The notes beneath the pieces were generated by a model, which did not search any database, was not told where the DNA came from, and worked only from the letters and a program-made list of their open reading frames with translations. Positions 46,406-54,872 of a stretch of 60,227 nt of DNA are shown one piece after another; positions within the stretch are counted from its first letter, which is position 1, and each line of letters opens with the position of its first letter. The stretch lies in NCBI RefSeq assembly GCF_002875705.1, contig NZ_MCZZ01000048.1, positions 1 to 60,227 on the forward strand. Direction: 5' to 3'. The position numbers and the translations under genes are program-made. Source of the DNA: Vibrio sp. 10N.261.45.E2 (lineage in GTDB: Bacteria; Pseudomonadota; Gammaproteobacteria; Enterobacterales; Vibrionaceae).

Positions 46406-47056
46406 ATGAATGAAATATTATCCGCCATTTGGGTACAAGATTTTGACACGCTACTTGAGATCAATTCACTCCATATCTTACTGCTACTGCTTGCGGTTGT
46501 GTTATTTCTAGAGTCGAGTTTTGTGTTTTTGCCTCTCCCCGGGGACGGACTGGTCTTGTTTGTGGGGGGGCTGGTTGGATTAGGTGCTGTAGATTTTTAT
46601 ACCGCCCTGACTGCTCTAAGCTTATCGGCTTGTTTAGGTACGATTATCGGCTATCTACAAGGGCGCTGGTTAGAAGGTTCACGCTTTATGAACAAAATTG
46701 AAGTTGTACTGCCTGACGATTCATTACCTAGAGCAAGGAGACTTCTGCATAGATTTGGGTTCCTATCATTATTTGTGTCCCGTTTTGTCCCTTTCGTTCG
46801 TGTACTAACCCCAATGTTGATGGGCGTTGCACGCCTAAGCTTTATCCGCACTGTTATGATCAGCATGACCAGTTCCATCGTGTGGGTGTTAACACTGCTT
46901 TATGCCGGAAAGTCCATTATGCGCCACCCGTTTCTGCATCAACATCAAGAGCTCATCACTAAGTGGTTTCTCTTCACCAGCTTAATGCTGATGACAATCG
47001 CTTTTATCACCCTTTTTATCCGAATAATCCGTAAACGTAATCACATTACAGCGTAG
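46406..47056 (+). CDS. DedA family membrane protein
   Basis: A 216-residue VTT-domain protein. The hallmarks FLESSFVFLPLPGDGLVLFVG (acidic residue in the re-entrant loop) and FVSRFVPFVRVLTPMLMGVA (F-x-x-R-F-x-P-x-x-R) are present. DedA proteins include undecaprenyl-phosphate flippases and are needed for proton-motive force and cationic-peptide or alkaline tolerance. Start behind AAGGAAAGAGT. Only 9 bp separate it from mgtE; with chaA it suggests joint handling of ions and envelope lipid carrier. Confidence 0.9.
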   Translation: MNEILSAIWVQDFDTLLEINSLHILLLLLAVVLFLESSFVFLPLPGDGLVLFVGGLVGLGAVDFYTALTALSLSACLGTIIGYLQGRWLEGSRFMNKIEVVLPDDSLPRARRLLHRFGFLSLFVSRFVPFVRVLTPMLMGVARLSFIRTVMISMTSSIVWVLTLLYAGKSIMRHPFLHQHQELITKWFLFTSLMLMTIAFITLFIRIIRKRNHITA

Positions 47057-47065
47057 CCCATTATT

Positions 47066-48457
47066 ATGACCTTAATAACCGTTCCATTACCTAACACTGA
47101 CGCCGAGCTTCTGTACGCCGAGCTAATTTCAGCAATGCAGTCCGGTAATAGTGATCGTATTATCGAAAAAATAGAAAGTGCAAACCTAACTGACCTACCG
47201 TTCGTAATTAGAAAATTCACCAACGTTCAGTGTGAACAGTTTTGGGTGCTGCTTTGTACTCAAAAACCTAATCTGGCAGCTGACTTTCTGGATTACCTAA
47301 CAGAGCCAGAGCGCGCAGTCTTATTTTCAAACCTTCCAATCGACAGCGCAAAAGATATTCTGTTGCATATGCGTTCAGACATTCGCCGCTCGCTATTACG
47401 TAGCTTACCTAAACCTCTTCACAGAGCCCTTGAATCCTCACTGCCTGAAACCTGGGAACACGAAGAAAAAGCCTCGATGTCATTTCCTAATGGTTCAGTG
47501 GGGAGAATTTGCAAGAATGAGGTCATCAAACTAGAAAGCTGGGCAACCATTTCAGACTTAGAAACCATCTTGCGTGAAGGCGAGCAAAGCTCTGAACGAA
47601 TTGAATGGCGCTACATTTATTTACACGACAAACACGGTAACTATTTAGGATCGGTCAAAACCCGAGAGCTGTTTCTCGCTCAATCTTGGGAGAGATTGCT
47701 CGATCATATTGATACAAGTGTCCCTACCGTACCTGCAGATTTTGATCTCCAATCATTAAAAAGTGTGCTCGACTCTACTTCACACTCTACTGTTCCTGTT
47801 ATCAACGAACATGGTTTTCAAATTGGTATTGTTGGTCACACCCAACTAAACCAGGCGTTATATGAGAAATCCGAACAACAACAACGTGAAGCCAGCGGTA
47901 TATTTGGCGGTGACGAGTTTCGTACTATGCCGCTATTGCAACGTAATATCCGACGCCTCACATTTTTGCTGCCATCGGTAATCTTGAGCTATGCCGCTGT
48001 ATCTATCATCGCTTCCTTTGAACATATTATCGAACAAATTGCCGTGCTAGCTGCCGTTTTACCATTAGTGGCTAATTTATCCGGTGCTGCGGGAAACCAA
48101 TCCGTTGCGGTTTCTATTCGAGAATTATCGACTAAGCACATTTCCGCTAAAGACTGGTTGTTTGTCATCGCCAAAGAGTTGCCTATTGGCGCTATCAATG
48201 GACTTGCTATTGGCTTGGTTATTGCCCTGCTTATGCTAGTCACCTATGGTCAGCAAAGTCACATATTGCCAATACTTGTCGCGGTTGCCTACACGATATC
48301 ATCCACTTTCGCAGTCATGATCGGTGGCGCTCTGCCCCTAGCCCTCAAACGCGCAAACCTAGACCCAGCCATGTTATCTAGCCCACTACTCACCACATTA
48401 ACCGATGCAATTTCATTCTTTAGTGTTCTGTATCTTGCTCAGTTAATGCTTCTTTAG
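47066..48457 (+). CDS. mgtE: MgtE family Mg2+ transporter
   Basis: A 463-residue MgtE protein: N domain (about 30-150) with superhelical repeats, paired CBS domains (160-275), a plug helix, and five membrane helices after 295. The selectivity region PLVANLSGAAGNQSVAVSIREL and the C-terminal SSPLLTTLTDAISFF are recognisable, though the usual Met of PMVGNMGG-like motif is replaced. CBS domains gate the channel by Mg2+. There is no strong ribosome site, so translation may be coupled to dedA, 9 bp upstream. Confidence 0.9.
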   Translation: MTLITVPLPNTDAELLYAELISAMQSGNSDRIIEKIESANLTDLPFVIRKFTNVQCEQFWVLLCTQKPNLAADFLDYLTEPERAVLFSNLPIDSAKDILLHMRSDIRRSLLRSLPKPLHRALESSLPETWEHEEKASMSFPNGSVGRICKNEVIKLESWATISDLETILREGEQSSERIEWRYIYLHDKHGNYLGSVKTRELFLAQSWERLLDHIDTSVPTVPADFDLQSLKSVLDSTSHSTVPVINEHGFQIGIVGHTQLNQALYEKSEQQQREASGIFGGDEFRTMPLLQRNIRRLTFLLPSVILSYAAVSIIASFEHIIEQIAVLAAVLPLVANLSGAAGNQSVAVSIRELSTKHISAKDWLFVIAKELPIGAINGLAIGLVIALLMLVTYGQQSHILPILVAVAYTISSTFAVMIGGALPLALKRANLDPAMLSSPLLTTLTDAISFFSVLYLAQLMLL

Positions 48458-48514
48458 CTTAGTTGGCCATTATCTTGATTCAATCTAAAACTACCAAAAT
48501 TTTAAGGGAACCTT

Positions 48515-49165
48515 ATGCATTTAGAAACGTTATTCACCTATTTGACTCTCACTGTCCTCGGCTTATTGCCGATGATGAACCCGCCAGCCGCTGCCACCGT
48601 TCTTCTTGGTTTAAGTAAGGGCCGAGACAAGAGTTACATCGTTTCACAAGCGAAAACTGTTGGACTCTACTTATTCATTGCCATGTGCATCACCTTCTTC
48701 ATTGGTGCTTCCGTTTTAGAGTTGTTTAGTATTTCAATTCCGAGTTTACGCTTAGGTGGTGGGATTATCATTTGTGCGATTGGCTTTAACATGCTGTTTC
48801 CAAAACCAGAAAGTATGGATGGCAGTGTCGGCCAAGATTCGATTGCTTTAGTACCCCTTACGATTCCATCACTTTGCGGCCCCGGTACAATGGCCCTGAT
48901 CATTAGCCTTGCCGCCGAAATCGCATCTAGTGAAGAAGATTTAGAAAAGATAAGTATTTATACAGGAGTCATTGGCGGATTTGGTGTAGTGAGCTTAGTC
49001 GCCGCTTTTATTCTGAGTATGGCTTACCCGTTACTTAAAGCTTTGGGACAAAATGGTATCAATGCATTCACCCGAATAATGGGCTTTCTTCTTATCTGTA
49101 TGGGTGTGCAGTTCTTTACTATCGGTATTACAGAAATCGTACAAGACATCAGCGCATTACTGTAG
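48515..49165 (+). CDS. MarC family (UPF0056) membrane protein
   Basis: A 216-residue protein with six membrane helices in two halves: LTVLGLLPMMNPPAAATVLL at the N-terminus and LVPLTIPSLCGPGTMALIIS in the middle, the conserved NP-P and GPG motifs of MarC/NAAT proteins. Function uncertain; formerly linked to multidrug resistance. Start behind AAGGGAACCTT. Last gene of the chaA run; a strong terminator follows. Confidence 0.88.
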   Translation: MHLETLFTYLTLTVLGLLPMMNPPAAATVLLGLSKGRDKSYIVSQAKTVGLYLFIAMCITFFIGASVLELFSISIPSLRLGGGIIICAIGFNMLFPKPESMDGSVGQDSIALVPLTIPSLCGPGTMALIISLAAEIASSEEDLEKISIYTGVIGGFGVVSLVAAFILSMAYPLLKALGQNGINAFTRIMGFLLICMGVQFFTIGITEIVQDISALL

Positions 49166-49167
49166 CT

Positions 49168-49365
49168 TTACGAATCAAAACCCCACACTGTAGATTGCTT
49201 ATTGTGTGGGGTTTTCTTGTTTGTAAGGACATTCAATCGATACAACACGGAATAGATCACAGGCAGTACGATTAATGTTAATAACGTTCCAAATCCAAAT
49301 ATGATGGCAACTCCCATCGACTGGACGGAAGCATTAAATTCAAGATAATCACCTACCAGTAAAAA
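49168..49365 (-). pseudogene. C-terminal remnant of an RND efflux permease
   Basis: A minus-strand frame without start (in-frame TAA at 49366-49368) reads VGDYLEFNASVQSMGVAIIF, then GFGTLLTLIVLPVIYSVLYR, the last two membrane segments of AcrB/CzcA/MMPL-type RND pumps. The last 14 codons run through the marC terminator and may not be original. The truncation predates the IS insertion at 49380, because the target duplication shows this sequence already adjoined the mscS end. Confidence 0.72.
49177..49217. terminator. Terminator after marC
   Basis: A perfect 12-bp stem AAAACCCCACAC / GTGTGGGGTTTT, 12 bp past the marC stop codon. Confidence 0.88.
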
Positions 49366-49379
49366 TTATTCTTTTAACC

Positions 49380-50455
49380 GGCTTTGTTGCCGAATTCAAC
49401 GGCTTTGTTGCTTAATTCGATGAGAAGACATGGTAGCCCCATGTTGTTCAGTTCTTAAACAACATACTGAGTTTCAAGCATACCTAGCCCTGTAAGCTTG
49501 TTCAGCGCTTTGATCATAGCGTAAGTCTCACCAACTTGAGCGTCGTAGTTCCTCAGGCTTAATTTCCCACCTAACAACTGTTTAACTCGATACATTGCGG
49601 TCTCTGATAGCGAGCGCTTATGATAACCATAGCGCTTTTTCCACTTTTTGTTGGAGCCGTAGAGCTTCTGACAACCTACTGCTAAATTGCGAGGGTGTCC
49701 TTGCTCCCAGAAGGCTGCCCCTTCTCGTGGTGGGATAAGTGGAACTGCTCGCTTGACCCGTATGGCATCATGACAATTCCTTGTGTCATAAGCGCCATCG
49801 CCCGATATCTCAATGATTTGGCGACGTGTCTGCTTAAGCAAGTAGGGAAGCACTTCAGCATCGGTTACGTTAGATAAGCTCAGCTCTGCTGCGACTATTT
49901 CGTGGGTGCTTGTATCGACTGCGATATGCAGCTTACGCCAAACCCTACGCTTCCCGTCAGTACCATGCTTCTTAACCTTCCATTCACCTTCGCCATAAAC
50001 CTTGAGGCCAGTGGCATCAATAGCTAGGTGTTGGATGGTGCCGCGTGTTGAGGCTTTGAAATTAACCTCTACATCCTTGGCTCGGCGGCTTATACAGGTA
50101 TAGTGAGGACAAACCAATGCCACGTTAGCCAATTTAAAAACTGAGTCGATAAAGCCTTGTAGCACCCGCAAAGGTAAAGAAAAAATGCGCTTTACCATGA
50201 GAGCCGTCGTGATAGCGAGATCACTAAATAGTCTTGGTCTACCACGTCTGTCCTGTTTCGGTTGCTTCCACTCAGTTATGGCCTCCTCGTCAATCCAGAA
50301 CGTGAGTGAACCCCTGTTGATCAAGGAGTTATTGTAATTGCGCCAGTTGGTGATTTTGTAACGAGGCTTCGGCATGAAATCAAAGTCAGTGAATGAATGT
50401 CCCTGATCTGATCGTGAGATTCTGATTTAGTTCACTCGAATTGTACAACAAAGCC
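49380..50455 (-). mobile_element. IS5 family (IS903 group) insertion sequence, copy 1
   Basis: A 1076-bp element whose ends start GGCTTTGTTG. It is flanked by a perfect 9-bp target duplication CTTTTAACC (49371-49379 and 50456-50464), the size made by IS903-group elements. The end distal to the transposase start is doubled: GGCTTTGTTGC occurs at 49380 and again at 49401, and the duplication shows the outer one was used. The insertion lies exactly at the mscS stop codon, which falls in the duplicated 9 bp. Confidence 0.9.
49455..50375 (-). CDS. IS903-group transposase, copy 1
   Basis: A 306-residue DDE transposase starting MPKPRYKITNWRNYN. Catalytic Asp in HLAIDATGLKVYGEGEWK, Asp in IEISGDGAYDTRNCHDAI and Glu in YHKRSLSETAMYRVKQLL are intact, so it should be active. 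Compared with copy 2 it differs mainly in the first 115 residues (about 20 changes) and little after that (about 8 changes), which looks mosaic. Confidence 0.93.
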   Translation of the reverse strand: MPKPRYKITNWRNYNNSLINRGSLTFWIDEEAITEWKQPKQDRRGRPRLFSDLAITTALMVKRIFSLPLRVLQGFIDSVFKLANVALVCPHYTCISRRAKDVEVNFKASTRGTIQHLAIDATGLKVYGEGEWKVKKHGTDGKRRVWRKLHIAVDTSTHEIVAAELSLSNVTDAEVLPYLLKQTRRQIIEISGDGAYDTRNCHDAIRVKRAVPLIPPREGAAFWEQGHPRNLAVGCQKLYGSNKKWKKRYGYHKRSLSETAMYRVKQLLGGKLSLRNYDAQVGETYAMIKALNKLTGLGMLETQYVV

Positions 50456-50458
50456 CTT

Positions 50459-52258
50459 TTAACCATTCCCATTTGCTCGAACCGCTGAACTCTTTGCTGG
50501 ATACATAATGCTGTCTTTGATCCCATCTTTAAATTCATAGCTAAAGTCAGGGAATGGATAGTTATTATTGTCTTGCCACTGCTTTACTGTTTCGGTCGCT
50601 TTCTCTTTAAGTTCATCATCAATTGGATGAAGTGCCTGAGCAAGTTGATATTGATTTGAGAACGCCAACTGAGCACCTACCGCTTCAACTTGCTGCATCA
50701 CCGAAAACATCACATCCTCCTGAACAGCAAGGAACTCTTCATGGTCTTTGCATATAATATAAGCAAGTATATCGATGTGTATCGCAAACTCTCCGACGCC
50801 CACAAATCTCGCTCTCACTGGATCTTCATCAAGTTTAGGATGTTGTAATAGCAGTCGTCTGATACCAACCACAAGCAACTTTAATTGATCTTGAGTCAGC
50901 TCGGAACGTAATTTTAAACGATGATCCATCCGACGCTTATCACGGCGCTCTAAGTTATCAATTTCCATGTTGGCAAACTCGGAATTAGGAATTGTAATTA
51001 GCGAACGTTCTAGTGTTCTGATTCGTGTCGATCGTAGCCCTATGCTCTCAATAGTTCCTAAATTATTGCCATAACGACACAGCTCACCAATCTTAATTCC
51101 ACCATCAGCATACAAGGTTAGCCCATTAATTACGTTTTCCAGTACCGGACGAATGGCGAGTGCCACCGCCAAGCCACCAACCCCTAAGCCTGTTACAATT
51201 GGGGAGATTGAAAAGCCCATAAAATCGACCACATAGATGCCTAAAATAGCAATCGTGAGGCCGCCAAAAATACGTGCGAGTACCGTAATTAAAGACGAGT
51301 CGACATACTTACCTTCGTGTTTATTAAATACATACAACTCAGCAAAGTAATTGAATATGGTCATGATCAACCAAGCAACGAAGAAAAACTGACCTATCAA
51401 GAAGGAAGTAGACAGAAACTGATAGATCCCTCCGGTGATCCATATCCCATCATCAATCACTTTTCGGGTAATAAACAGGATACAGACGACCCCAACCAAA
51501 GATAACTGGCGGCCAACTTGCCATTTCAGTCCATTTCGATACCAATGTAAGTTCCAACGTTCGCCAAGCGAGAAGCTTAACTTAATCATAAATCGACATA
51601 ACAAAAAGACGCTCACTAAAGCGAACCACTGCCAAAGAGGAATCGATGCGTATAAGGTATTAAAGCTTTCTGGTAAAGATTGAATTAATGGCGTTGAAAA
51701 TAGTGGACCAGGGAGAATCAAAAACTCACGATACAAATCAACGTCATCTGCCTTTTTTTGAGTAGACGTTGATATCAAACGATACCATTTTGATAAACTG
51801 TTAACGGTAGAGGACGTAAATAGATACTGGCCGACTTTCTCACCACTCATCTGCCTAGCAATCAAAATGTCTGTATTGGCAAGGCGCCATTGGTTAAGAG
51901 TGTCACCCGTTAATAATGCAATATCTGAAGGGTGCAATTGGACGTCTTGCCCAAACCTGTTCAGGATTTCATGCAACAAAATGATTCTTTCCATCACGAC
52001 CACGGTTCGACTGCGGTTCGGAAGGTTTGACAGATCCATGGTACGAATTACTTGGGTATAAGCATGTTGAGCTTCGGGTAAATGAAGTTGTTCAAGCTGC
52101 CAATACTGGATAACAAGCTCAGAATACGTAATAAACCCAGACAAAGTGCTATTGGGCGTTGAGGTATCCACAAAATCAAGCTTATCTTGACTGTGAGTCA
52201 ATGAACTAAACAAAACAATTTGAATTGAAAGGAAAAGTGTTAAAAGTCGAGAGACCAT
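50459..52258 (-). CDS. MscS family mechanosensitive channel
   Basis: A 599-residue member with signal peptide (1-24), a periplasmic region of about 200 residues, several membrane helices, and the MscS core: pore helix PIVTGLGVGGLAVALAIRPV at about 370, VINGLTLYADGGIKIGELC, and the beta domain ending EFANMEIDNLERRDK. Releases solutes on hypo-osmotic shock. ATG at 52258 behind AAAGGTCAATT; the frame opens 14 codons earlier. The element at 52381 lies 122 bp upstream but points the other way. The stop codon is inside the IS target duplication, so the protein is intact. Confidence 0.9.
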   Translation of the reverse strand: MVSRLLTLFLSIQIVLFSSLTHSQDKLDFVDTSTPNSTLSGFITYSELVIQYWQLEQLHLPEAQHAYTQVIRTMDLSNLPNRSRTVVVMERIILLHEILNRFGQDVQLHPSDIALLTGDTLNQWRLANTDILIARQMSGEKVGQYLFTSSTVNSLSKWYRLISTSTQKKADDVDLYREFLILPGPLFSTPLIQSLPESFNTLYASIPLWQWFALVSVFLLCRFMIKLSFSLGERWNLHWYRNGLKWQVGRQLSLVGVVCILFITRKVIDDGIWITGGIYQFLSTSFLIGQFFFVAWLIMTIFNYFAELYVFNKHEGKYVDSSLITVLARIFGGLTIAILGIYVVDFMGFSISPIVTGLGVGGLAVALAIRPVLENVINGLTLYADGGIKIGELCRYGNNLGTIESIGLRSTRIRTLERSLITIPNSEFANMEIDNLERRDKRRMDHRLKLRSELTQDQLKLLVVGIRRLLLQHPKLDEDPVRARFVGVGEFAIHIDILAYIICKDHEEFLAVQEDVMFSVMQQVEAVGAQLAFSNQYQLAQALHPIDDELKEKATETVKQWQDNNNYPFPDFSYEFKDGIKDSIMYPAKSSAVRANGNG

Positions 52259-52380
52259 AATTGACCTTTGATTTAGTCGAAACACCCTCTCAGAGAGCAT
52301 ACAATTCTTACTATCAATATGACTAGTAAGAATAAAAAGTTAAATGAATCAAGAATGGCTCGCTATCAATGTTGGCGATA

Positions 52381-52399
52381 ATGAATTTCTCTAATTCAT
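52381..52399 (+). promoter_or_regulatory. Island element, copy 2 (microprotein)
   Basis: ATGAATTTCTCTAATTCAT, identical over 19 bp to the copy before chaA, ending 56 bp before the microprotein ATG. Being a perfect dyad it could also influence mscS on the other strand. Confidence 0.7.
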
Positions 52400-52455
52400 G
52401 TAGTTCGTGAAGTAATCATGCGATAAATAATCATCAAATTTGATGGAGATAAACC

Positions 52456-52536
52456 ATGAAGTACTTTCCGCTTATTACCATTATTATTGGTTATTTGATT
52501 TTCATGTCATTTCTAACGTTACGAATATCATCATAA
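52456..52536 (+). CDS. 26-residue membrane microprotein
   Basis: A 26-codon ORF starting MKYFPLITIIIGYLIFMSFL and ending TLRISS. ATG is preceded by GATGGAGATAAACC, a good ribosome site 8 bp away. It is one hydrophobic helix with a basic N-terminus and polar C-terminus, as in small regulatory membrane peptides. It is the only ORF behind island element copy 2. No family recognised. Confidence 0.6.
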   Translation: MKYFPLITIIIGYLIFMSFLTLRISS

Positions 52537-52949
52537 GCACATTTTCTCCCTGACTGTCGCATAGCGAATCACTTCACTATGCGATTACACTTCCCCTTGC
52601 GAATAAACTTCTCTATGAAAATAATTTTCTTTAACTCATCCCTCCTATCAAAGACAAAAAACCACACATAACAATTACATAAGAAGATAAACCAAAGTAA
52701 ATGTATTTGAATGGAATTTTCCCGTAAAGAATTAATGGTTGAGCGGTTATATTTTTCATATAGAATCATACCTATTATTTAACATTTTCATTAAGCGTTT
52801 TTCTTAGATAATAATCAATCTAGCTATCAGTTGTTAGTTATTGGTTATTGGTTATTATCGAAAAACTAAACATATGACTAGTTAAGTAACTGCACACTCC
52901 ACAAATAAGGAAAATACAGTCACCTAACAAGGGGGATTTTTGTGGGAGG
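52537..52949. other. AT-rich intergenic region
   Basis: No convincing gene; a 66-codon minus-strand frame at 52569-52769 lacks a ribosome site. Near 52835-52857 there are three units of a TTATTGG-like heptamer. Confidence 0.45.
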
Positions 52950-53633
52950 TTAAAAGCTCATGTTGTAACTAATACCAGTATGGTGATCATTGTTTTCATC
53001 GTAACGATATGTTGCTTCAACAAACTGGTTTGGTGCTAATTTGAAGCCTAAATTTGTTTCAATAGATAAATCACGGTAACTCTCTTTACCGCCAACTTTC
53101 TGTTTTTGATCGTTAAAGCTATAAGTGTATTCTGGTGTAACATCAAGCCAAATGACACTAGTGAATGCGTAGGTCATGGTTAGTGCGGCATTAGCTAAAT
53201 AACTTGTATTTGTCGATAAGTCATTATTATTTAAACCCACACCTATTTTTGGCGAAAGGCTGAAATTAGAGTCAATAGGGGTTGTTTTTATCGCATTGAT
53301 AAACACCGCGTGTGAGTTTTTGCTTGTATCCTTGTAATCTGTGTCCCATAAGTAATCCAACTGAAGAGCGGCATCGCTATCACTATTCGCTAATGTCGCA
53401 ATAAAATTATGTTGGTAGAAATCATTCGAACCAATGTATTCAAGCATGGTTGAACCATTGTTTAGATCCTGGCTTGCCGCAATACCAACTGTAAAACCAT
53501 CACTATCATAACCTAGATTCGCATAAGAGTACGTCGACACTGGATTAGAAAAGTCGATATTCTGATTTGCATTTGCAACAGCTGGAAGGGTTAAAGGTAA
53601 AAGAGCTGAGATAGTTAATACGATTTTTTTCAC
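52950..53633 (-). CDS. Small outer-membrane beta-barrel protein
   Basis: A 227-residue exported protein: signal peptide 1-22 (ending AVANA), then alternating beta strands with aromatic girdles and a C-terminal HTGISYNMSF ending in Phe, the BAM recognition pattern. About ten strands are likely. Function unknown. The start is GTG at 53633 with AAGGAATACATT upstream. Island element copy 4 lies 58 bp upstream, so it shares control with chaA and the secDF2 operon. Confidence 0.75.
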   Translation of the reverse strand: MKKIVLTISALLPLTLPAVANANQNIDFSNPVSTYSYANLGYDSDGFTVGIAASQDLNNGSTMLEYIGSNDFYQHNFIATLANSDSDAALQLDYLWDTDYKDTSKNSHAVFINAIKTTPIDSNFSLSPKIGVGLNNNDLSTNTSYLANAALTMTYAFTSVIWLDVTPEYTYSFNDQKQKVGGKESYRDLSIETNLGFKLAPNQFVEATYRYDENNDHHTGISYNMSF

Positions 53634-53691
53634 AATGTATTCCTTAATATTTAATGTCGAGGTAATTGTACCTAACAGCTCCTTGTTTACG

Positions 53692-53710
53692 ACGAATTAC
53701 AGAAATTCAA
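53692..53710 (-). promoter_or_regulatory. Island element, copy 4 (outer-membrane barrel gene)
   Basis: On the minus strand TTGAATTTCTGTAATTCGT, ending 58 bp before the GTG. A -10-like TACAAT lies 21 bp downstream of it. Confidence 0.65.
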
Positions 53711-53860
53711 AATAGAGGTCACTGTAAGTCATTATTAACTACAGCTTCGATAACACATATACCCTACTGTATTTAATCTCTCTCCTTCCTACCTAATTAT
53801 CAAAAAAACCAAGGATGGATTTCTATTAATTTTGAACTTATTAATATTTCATTTTACACA

Positions 53861-53885
53861 AAAAAGGCTCCAATATAGGAGCCTT
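53861..53885 (-). terminator. Terminator of the vemP-like-secD2-secF2 operon
   Basis: Stem AAGGCTCC / GGAGCCTT, loop of six, followed by six T on the minus strand. Confidence 0.85.
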
Positions 53886-53900
53886 AAAACTTAAATAAGC

Positions 53901-53935
53901 TATTAACTATTAACTATTAACTATTAACTATTAAC
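53901..53935. repeat. Heptanucleotide tandem repeat (TATTAAC)5
   Basis: Five exact units. The last contains the secF2 stop codon, so the repeat lies at the very end of the gene and in the 3' untranslated region. Length changes would not alter the protein. Confidence 0.9.
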
Positions 53936-54872
53936 TATGGATAGGATTCCCACCCTCATCTAACAAAGGGGCTTTGGGCTTATAATGCTCAGAAGACAAG
54001 CCAACCCGTTCCGGTATTGCGGTACCAATCACTAATGAAGACCAAGTGCCCACAATAATTCCGGCAAACAATGCAAACGCAAATCCACTTAGCGTACCAC
54101 CTGCGATAAGGCCAATACTGCTTACTGTCAATAACGTCGTTCCAGACGTTACTAAAGTTCTAAATAATGAGGCTCGTATCGCTTGATCCGTTGACTCGCT
54201 GGTACTTTGATTCGGTTTACGGGTCAGGTACTCTCGAATTCGGTCTCCAATAACAATGGAGTCATTCAGTGAGTAGCCGACTACCGCTAGCAAAGCCGCA
54301 AGTGCTGTAAGATTAAATTCAATCGAAAACACCACAAACAACGCTAAAACCACAAGCACGTCATGCAGTAGAGCAACAATAGCACCTAACGCTAATCGCC
54401 ATTCAAAGCGCACAGTCAAGTAAAGCATAATCGCGATAGACGCAGCGATCAGGGCTAAACCACCTTGTTCAAACAGCTGTTCACCCACTTGAGCGCCAAC
54501 AACCGAACTCGATACTAGATTAAGCGGATGGCCTAGCTCCAACTCTACAGCTCTTAACCACTGCAACAACTCCAATTCACCCGTTCCGCCAATAGGAAAC
54601 TGTAACTGCCAAGTTTGGTAGGTAACATCAGGCACCAGATTTGGTAATTCGTCAAACACGGTACTCAGAGCCGACTGCATGGCTTCCAAGGTCACAGGAA
54701 TATCAGTACTGACGACATGAGATATACCACCGGTAAATTCAAGCCCAAGTGTGAACCCTTTGGTGACTATCAGAACTATTGATATAAACATCAACCCGAG
54801 AGAAACTAATAAACCATTCCATCGTACTTTTGACCACTGAATATCAGTGATTAATTGATTAAGCTTTGTCAT
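53931..54872 (-). CDS. secF2: SecF paralogue (SecF2-like)
   Basis: A 313-residue SecF with six membrane helices; the first periplasmic domain contains GLEFTGGISHVVSTD and TM4 has YSLNDSIVIGDRIREYL, the SecF signature. With SecD it forms a cation-driven motor that pulls proteins out of SecYEG. It overlaps secD2 by 14 bp. The shift to a second set with an upstream sensor matches Vibrio SecDF2, which uses H+ when Na+ is low; coupling ion here is inferred. Confidence 0.9.
   Translation of the reverse strand: MTKLNQLITDIQWSKVRWNGLLVSLGLMFISIVLIVTKGFTLGLEFTGGISHVVSTDIPVTLEAMQSALSTVFDELPNLVPDVTYQTWQLQFPIGGTGELELLQWLRAVELELGHPLNLVSSSVVGAQVGEQLFEQGGLALIAASIAIMLYLTVRFEWRLALGAIVALLHDVLVVLALFVVFSIEFNLTALAALLAVVGYSLNDSIVIGDRIREYLTRKPNQSTSESTDQAIRASLFRTLVTSGTTLLTVSSIGLIAGGTLSGFAFALFAGIIVGTWSSLVIGTAIPERVGLSSEHYKPKAPLLDEGGNPIHS

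Noticed and set aside
52569..52769. 66-codon minus-strand ORF downstream of the microprotein
   Set aside because: AT-rich chance frame; AGG is only 1 bp from the ATG and nothing is conserved-looking.
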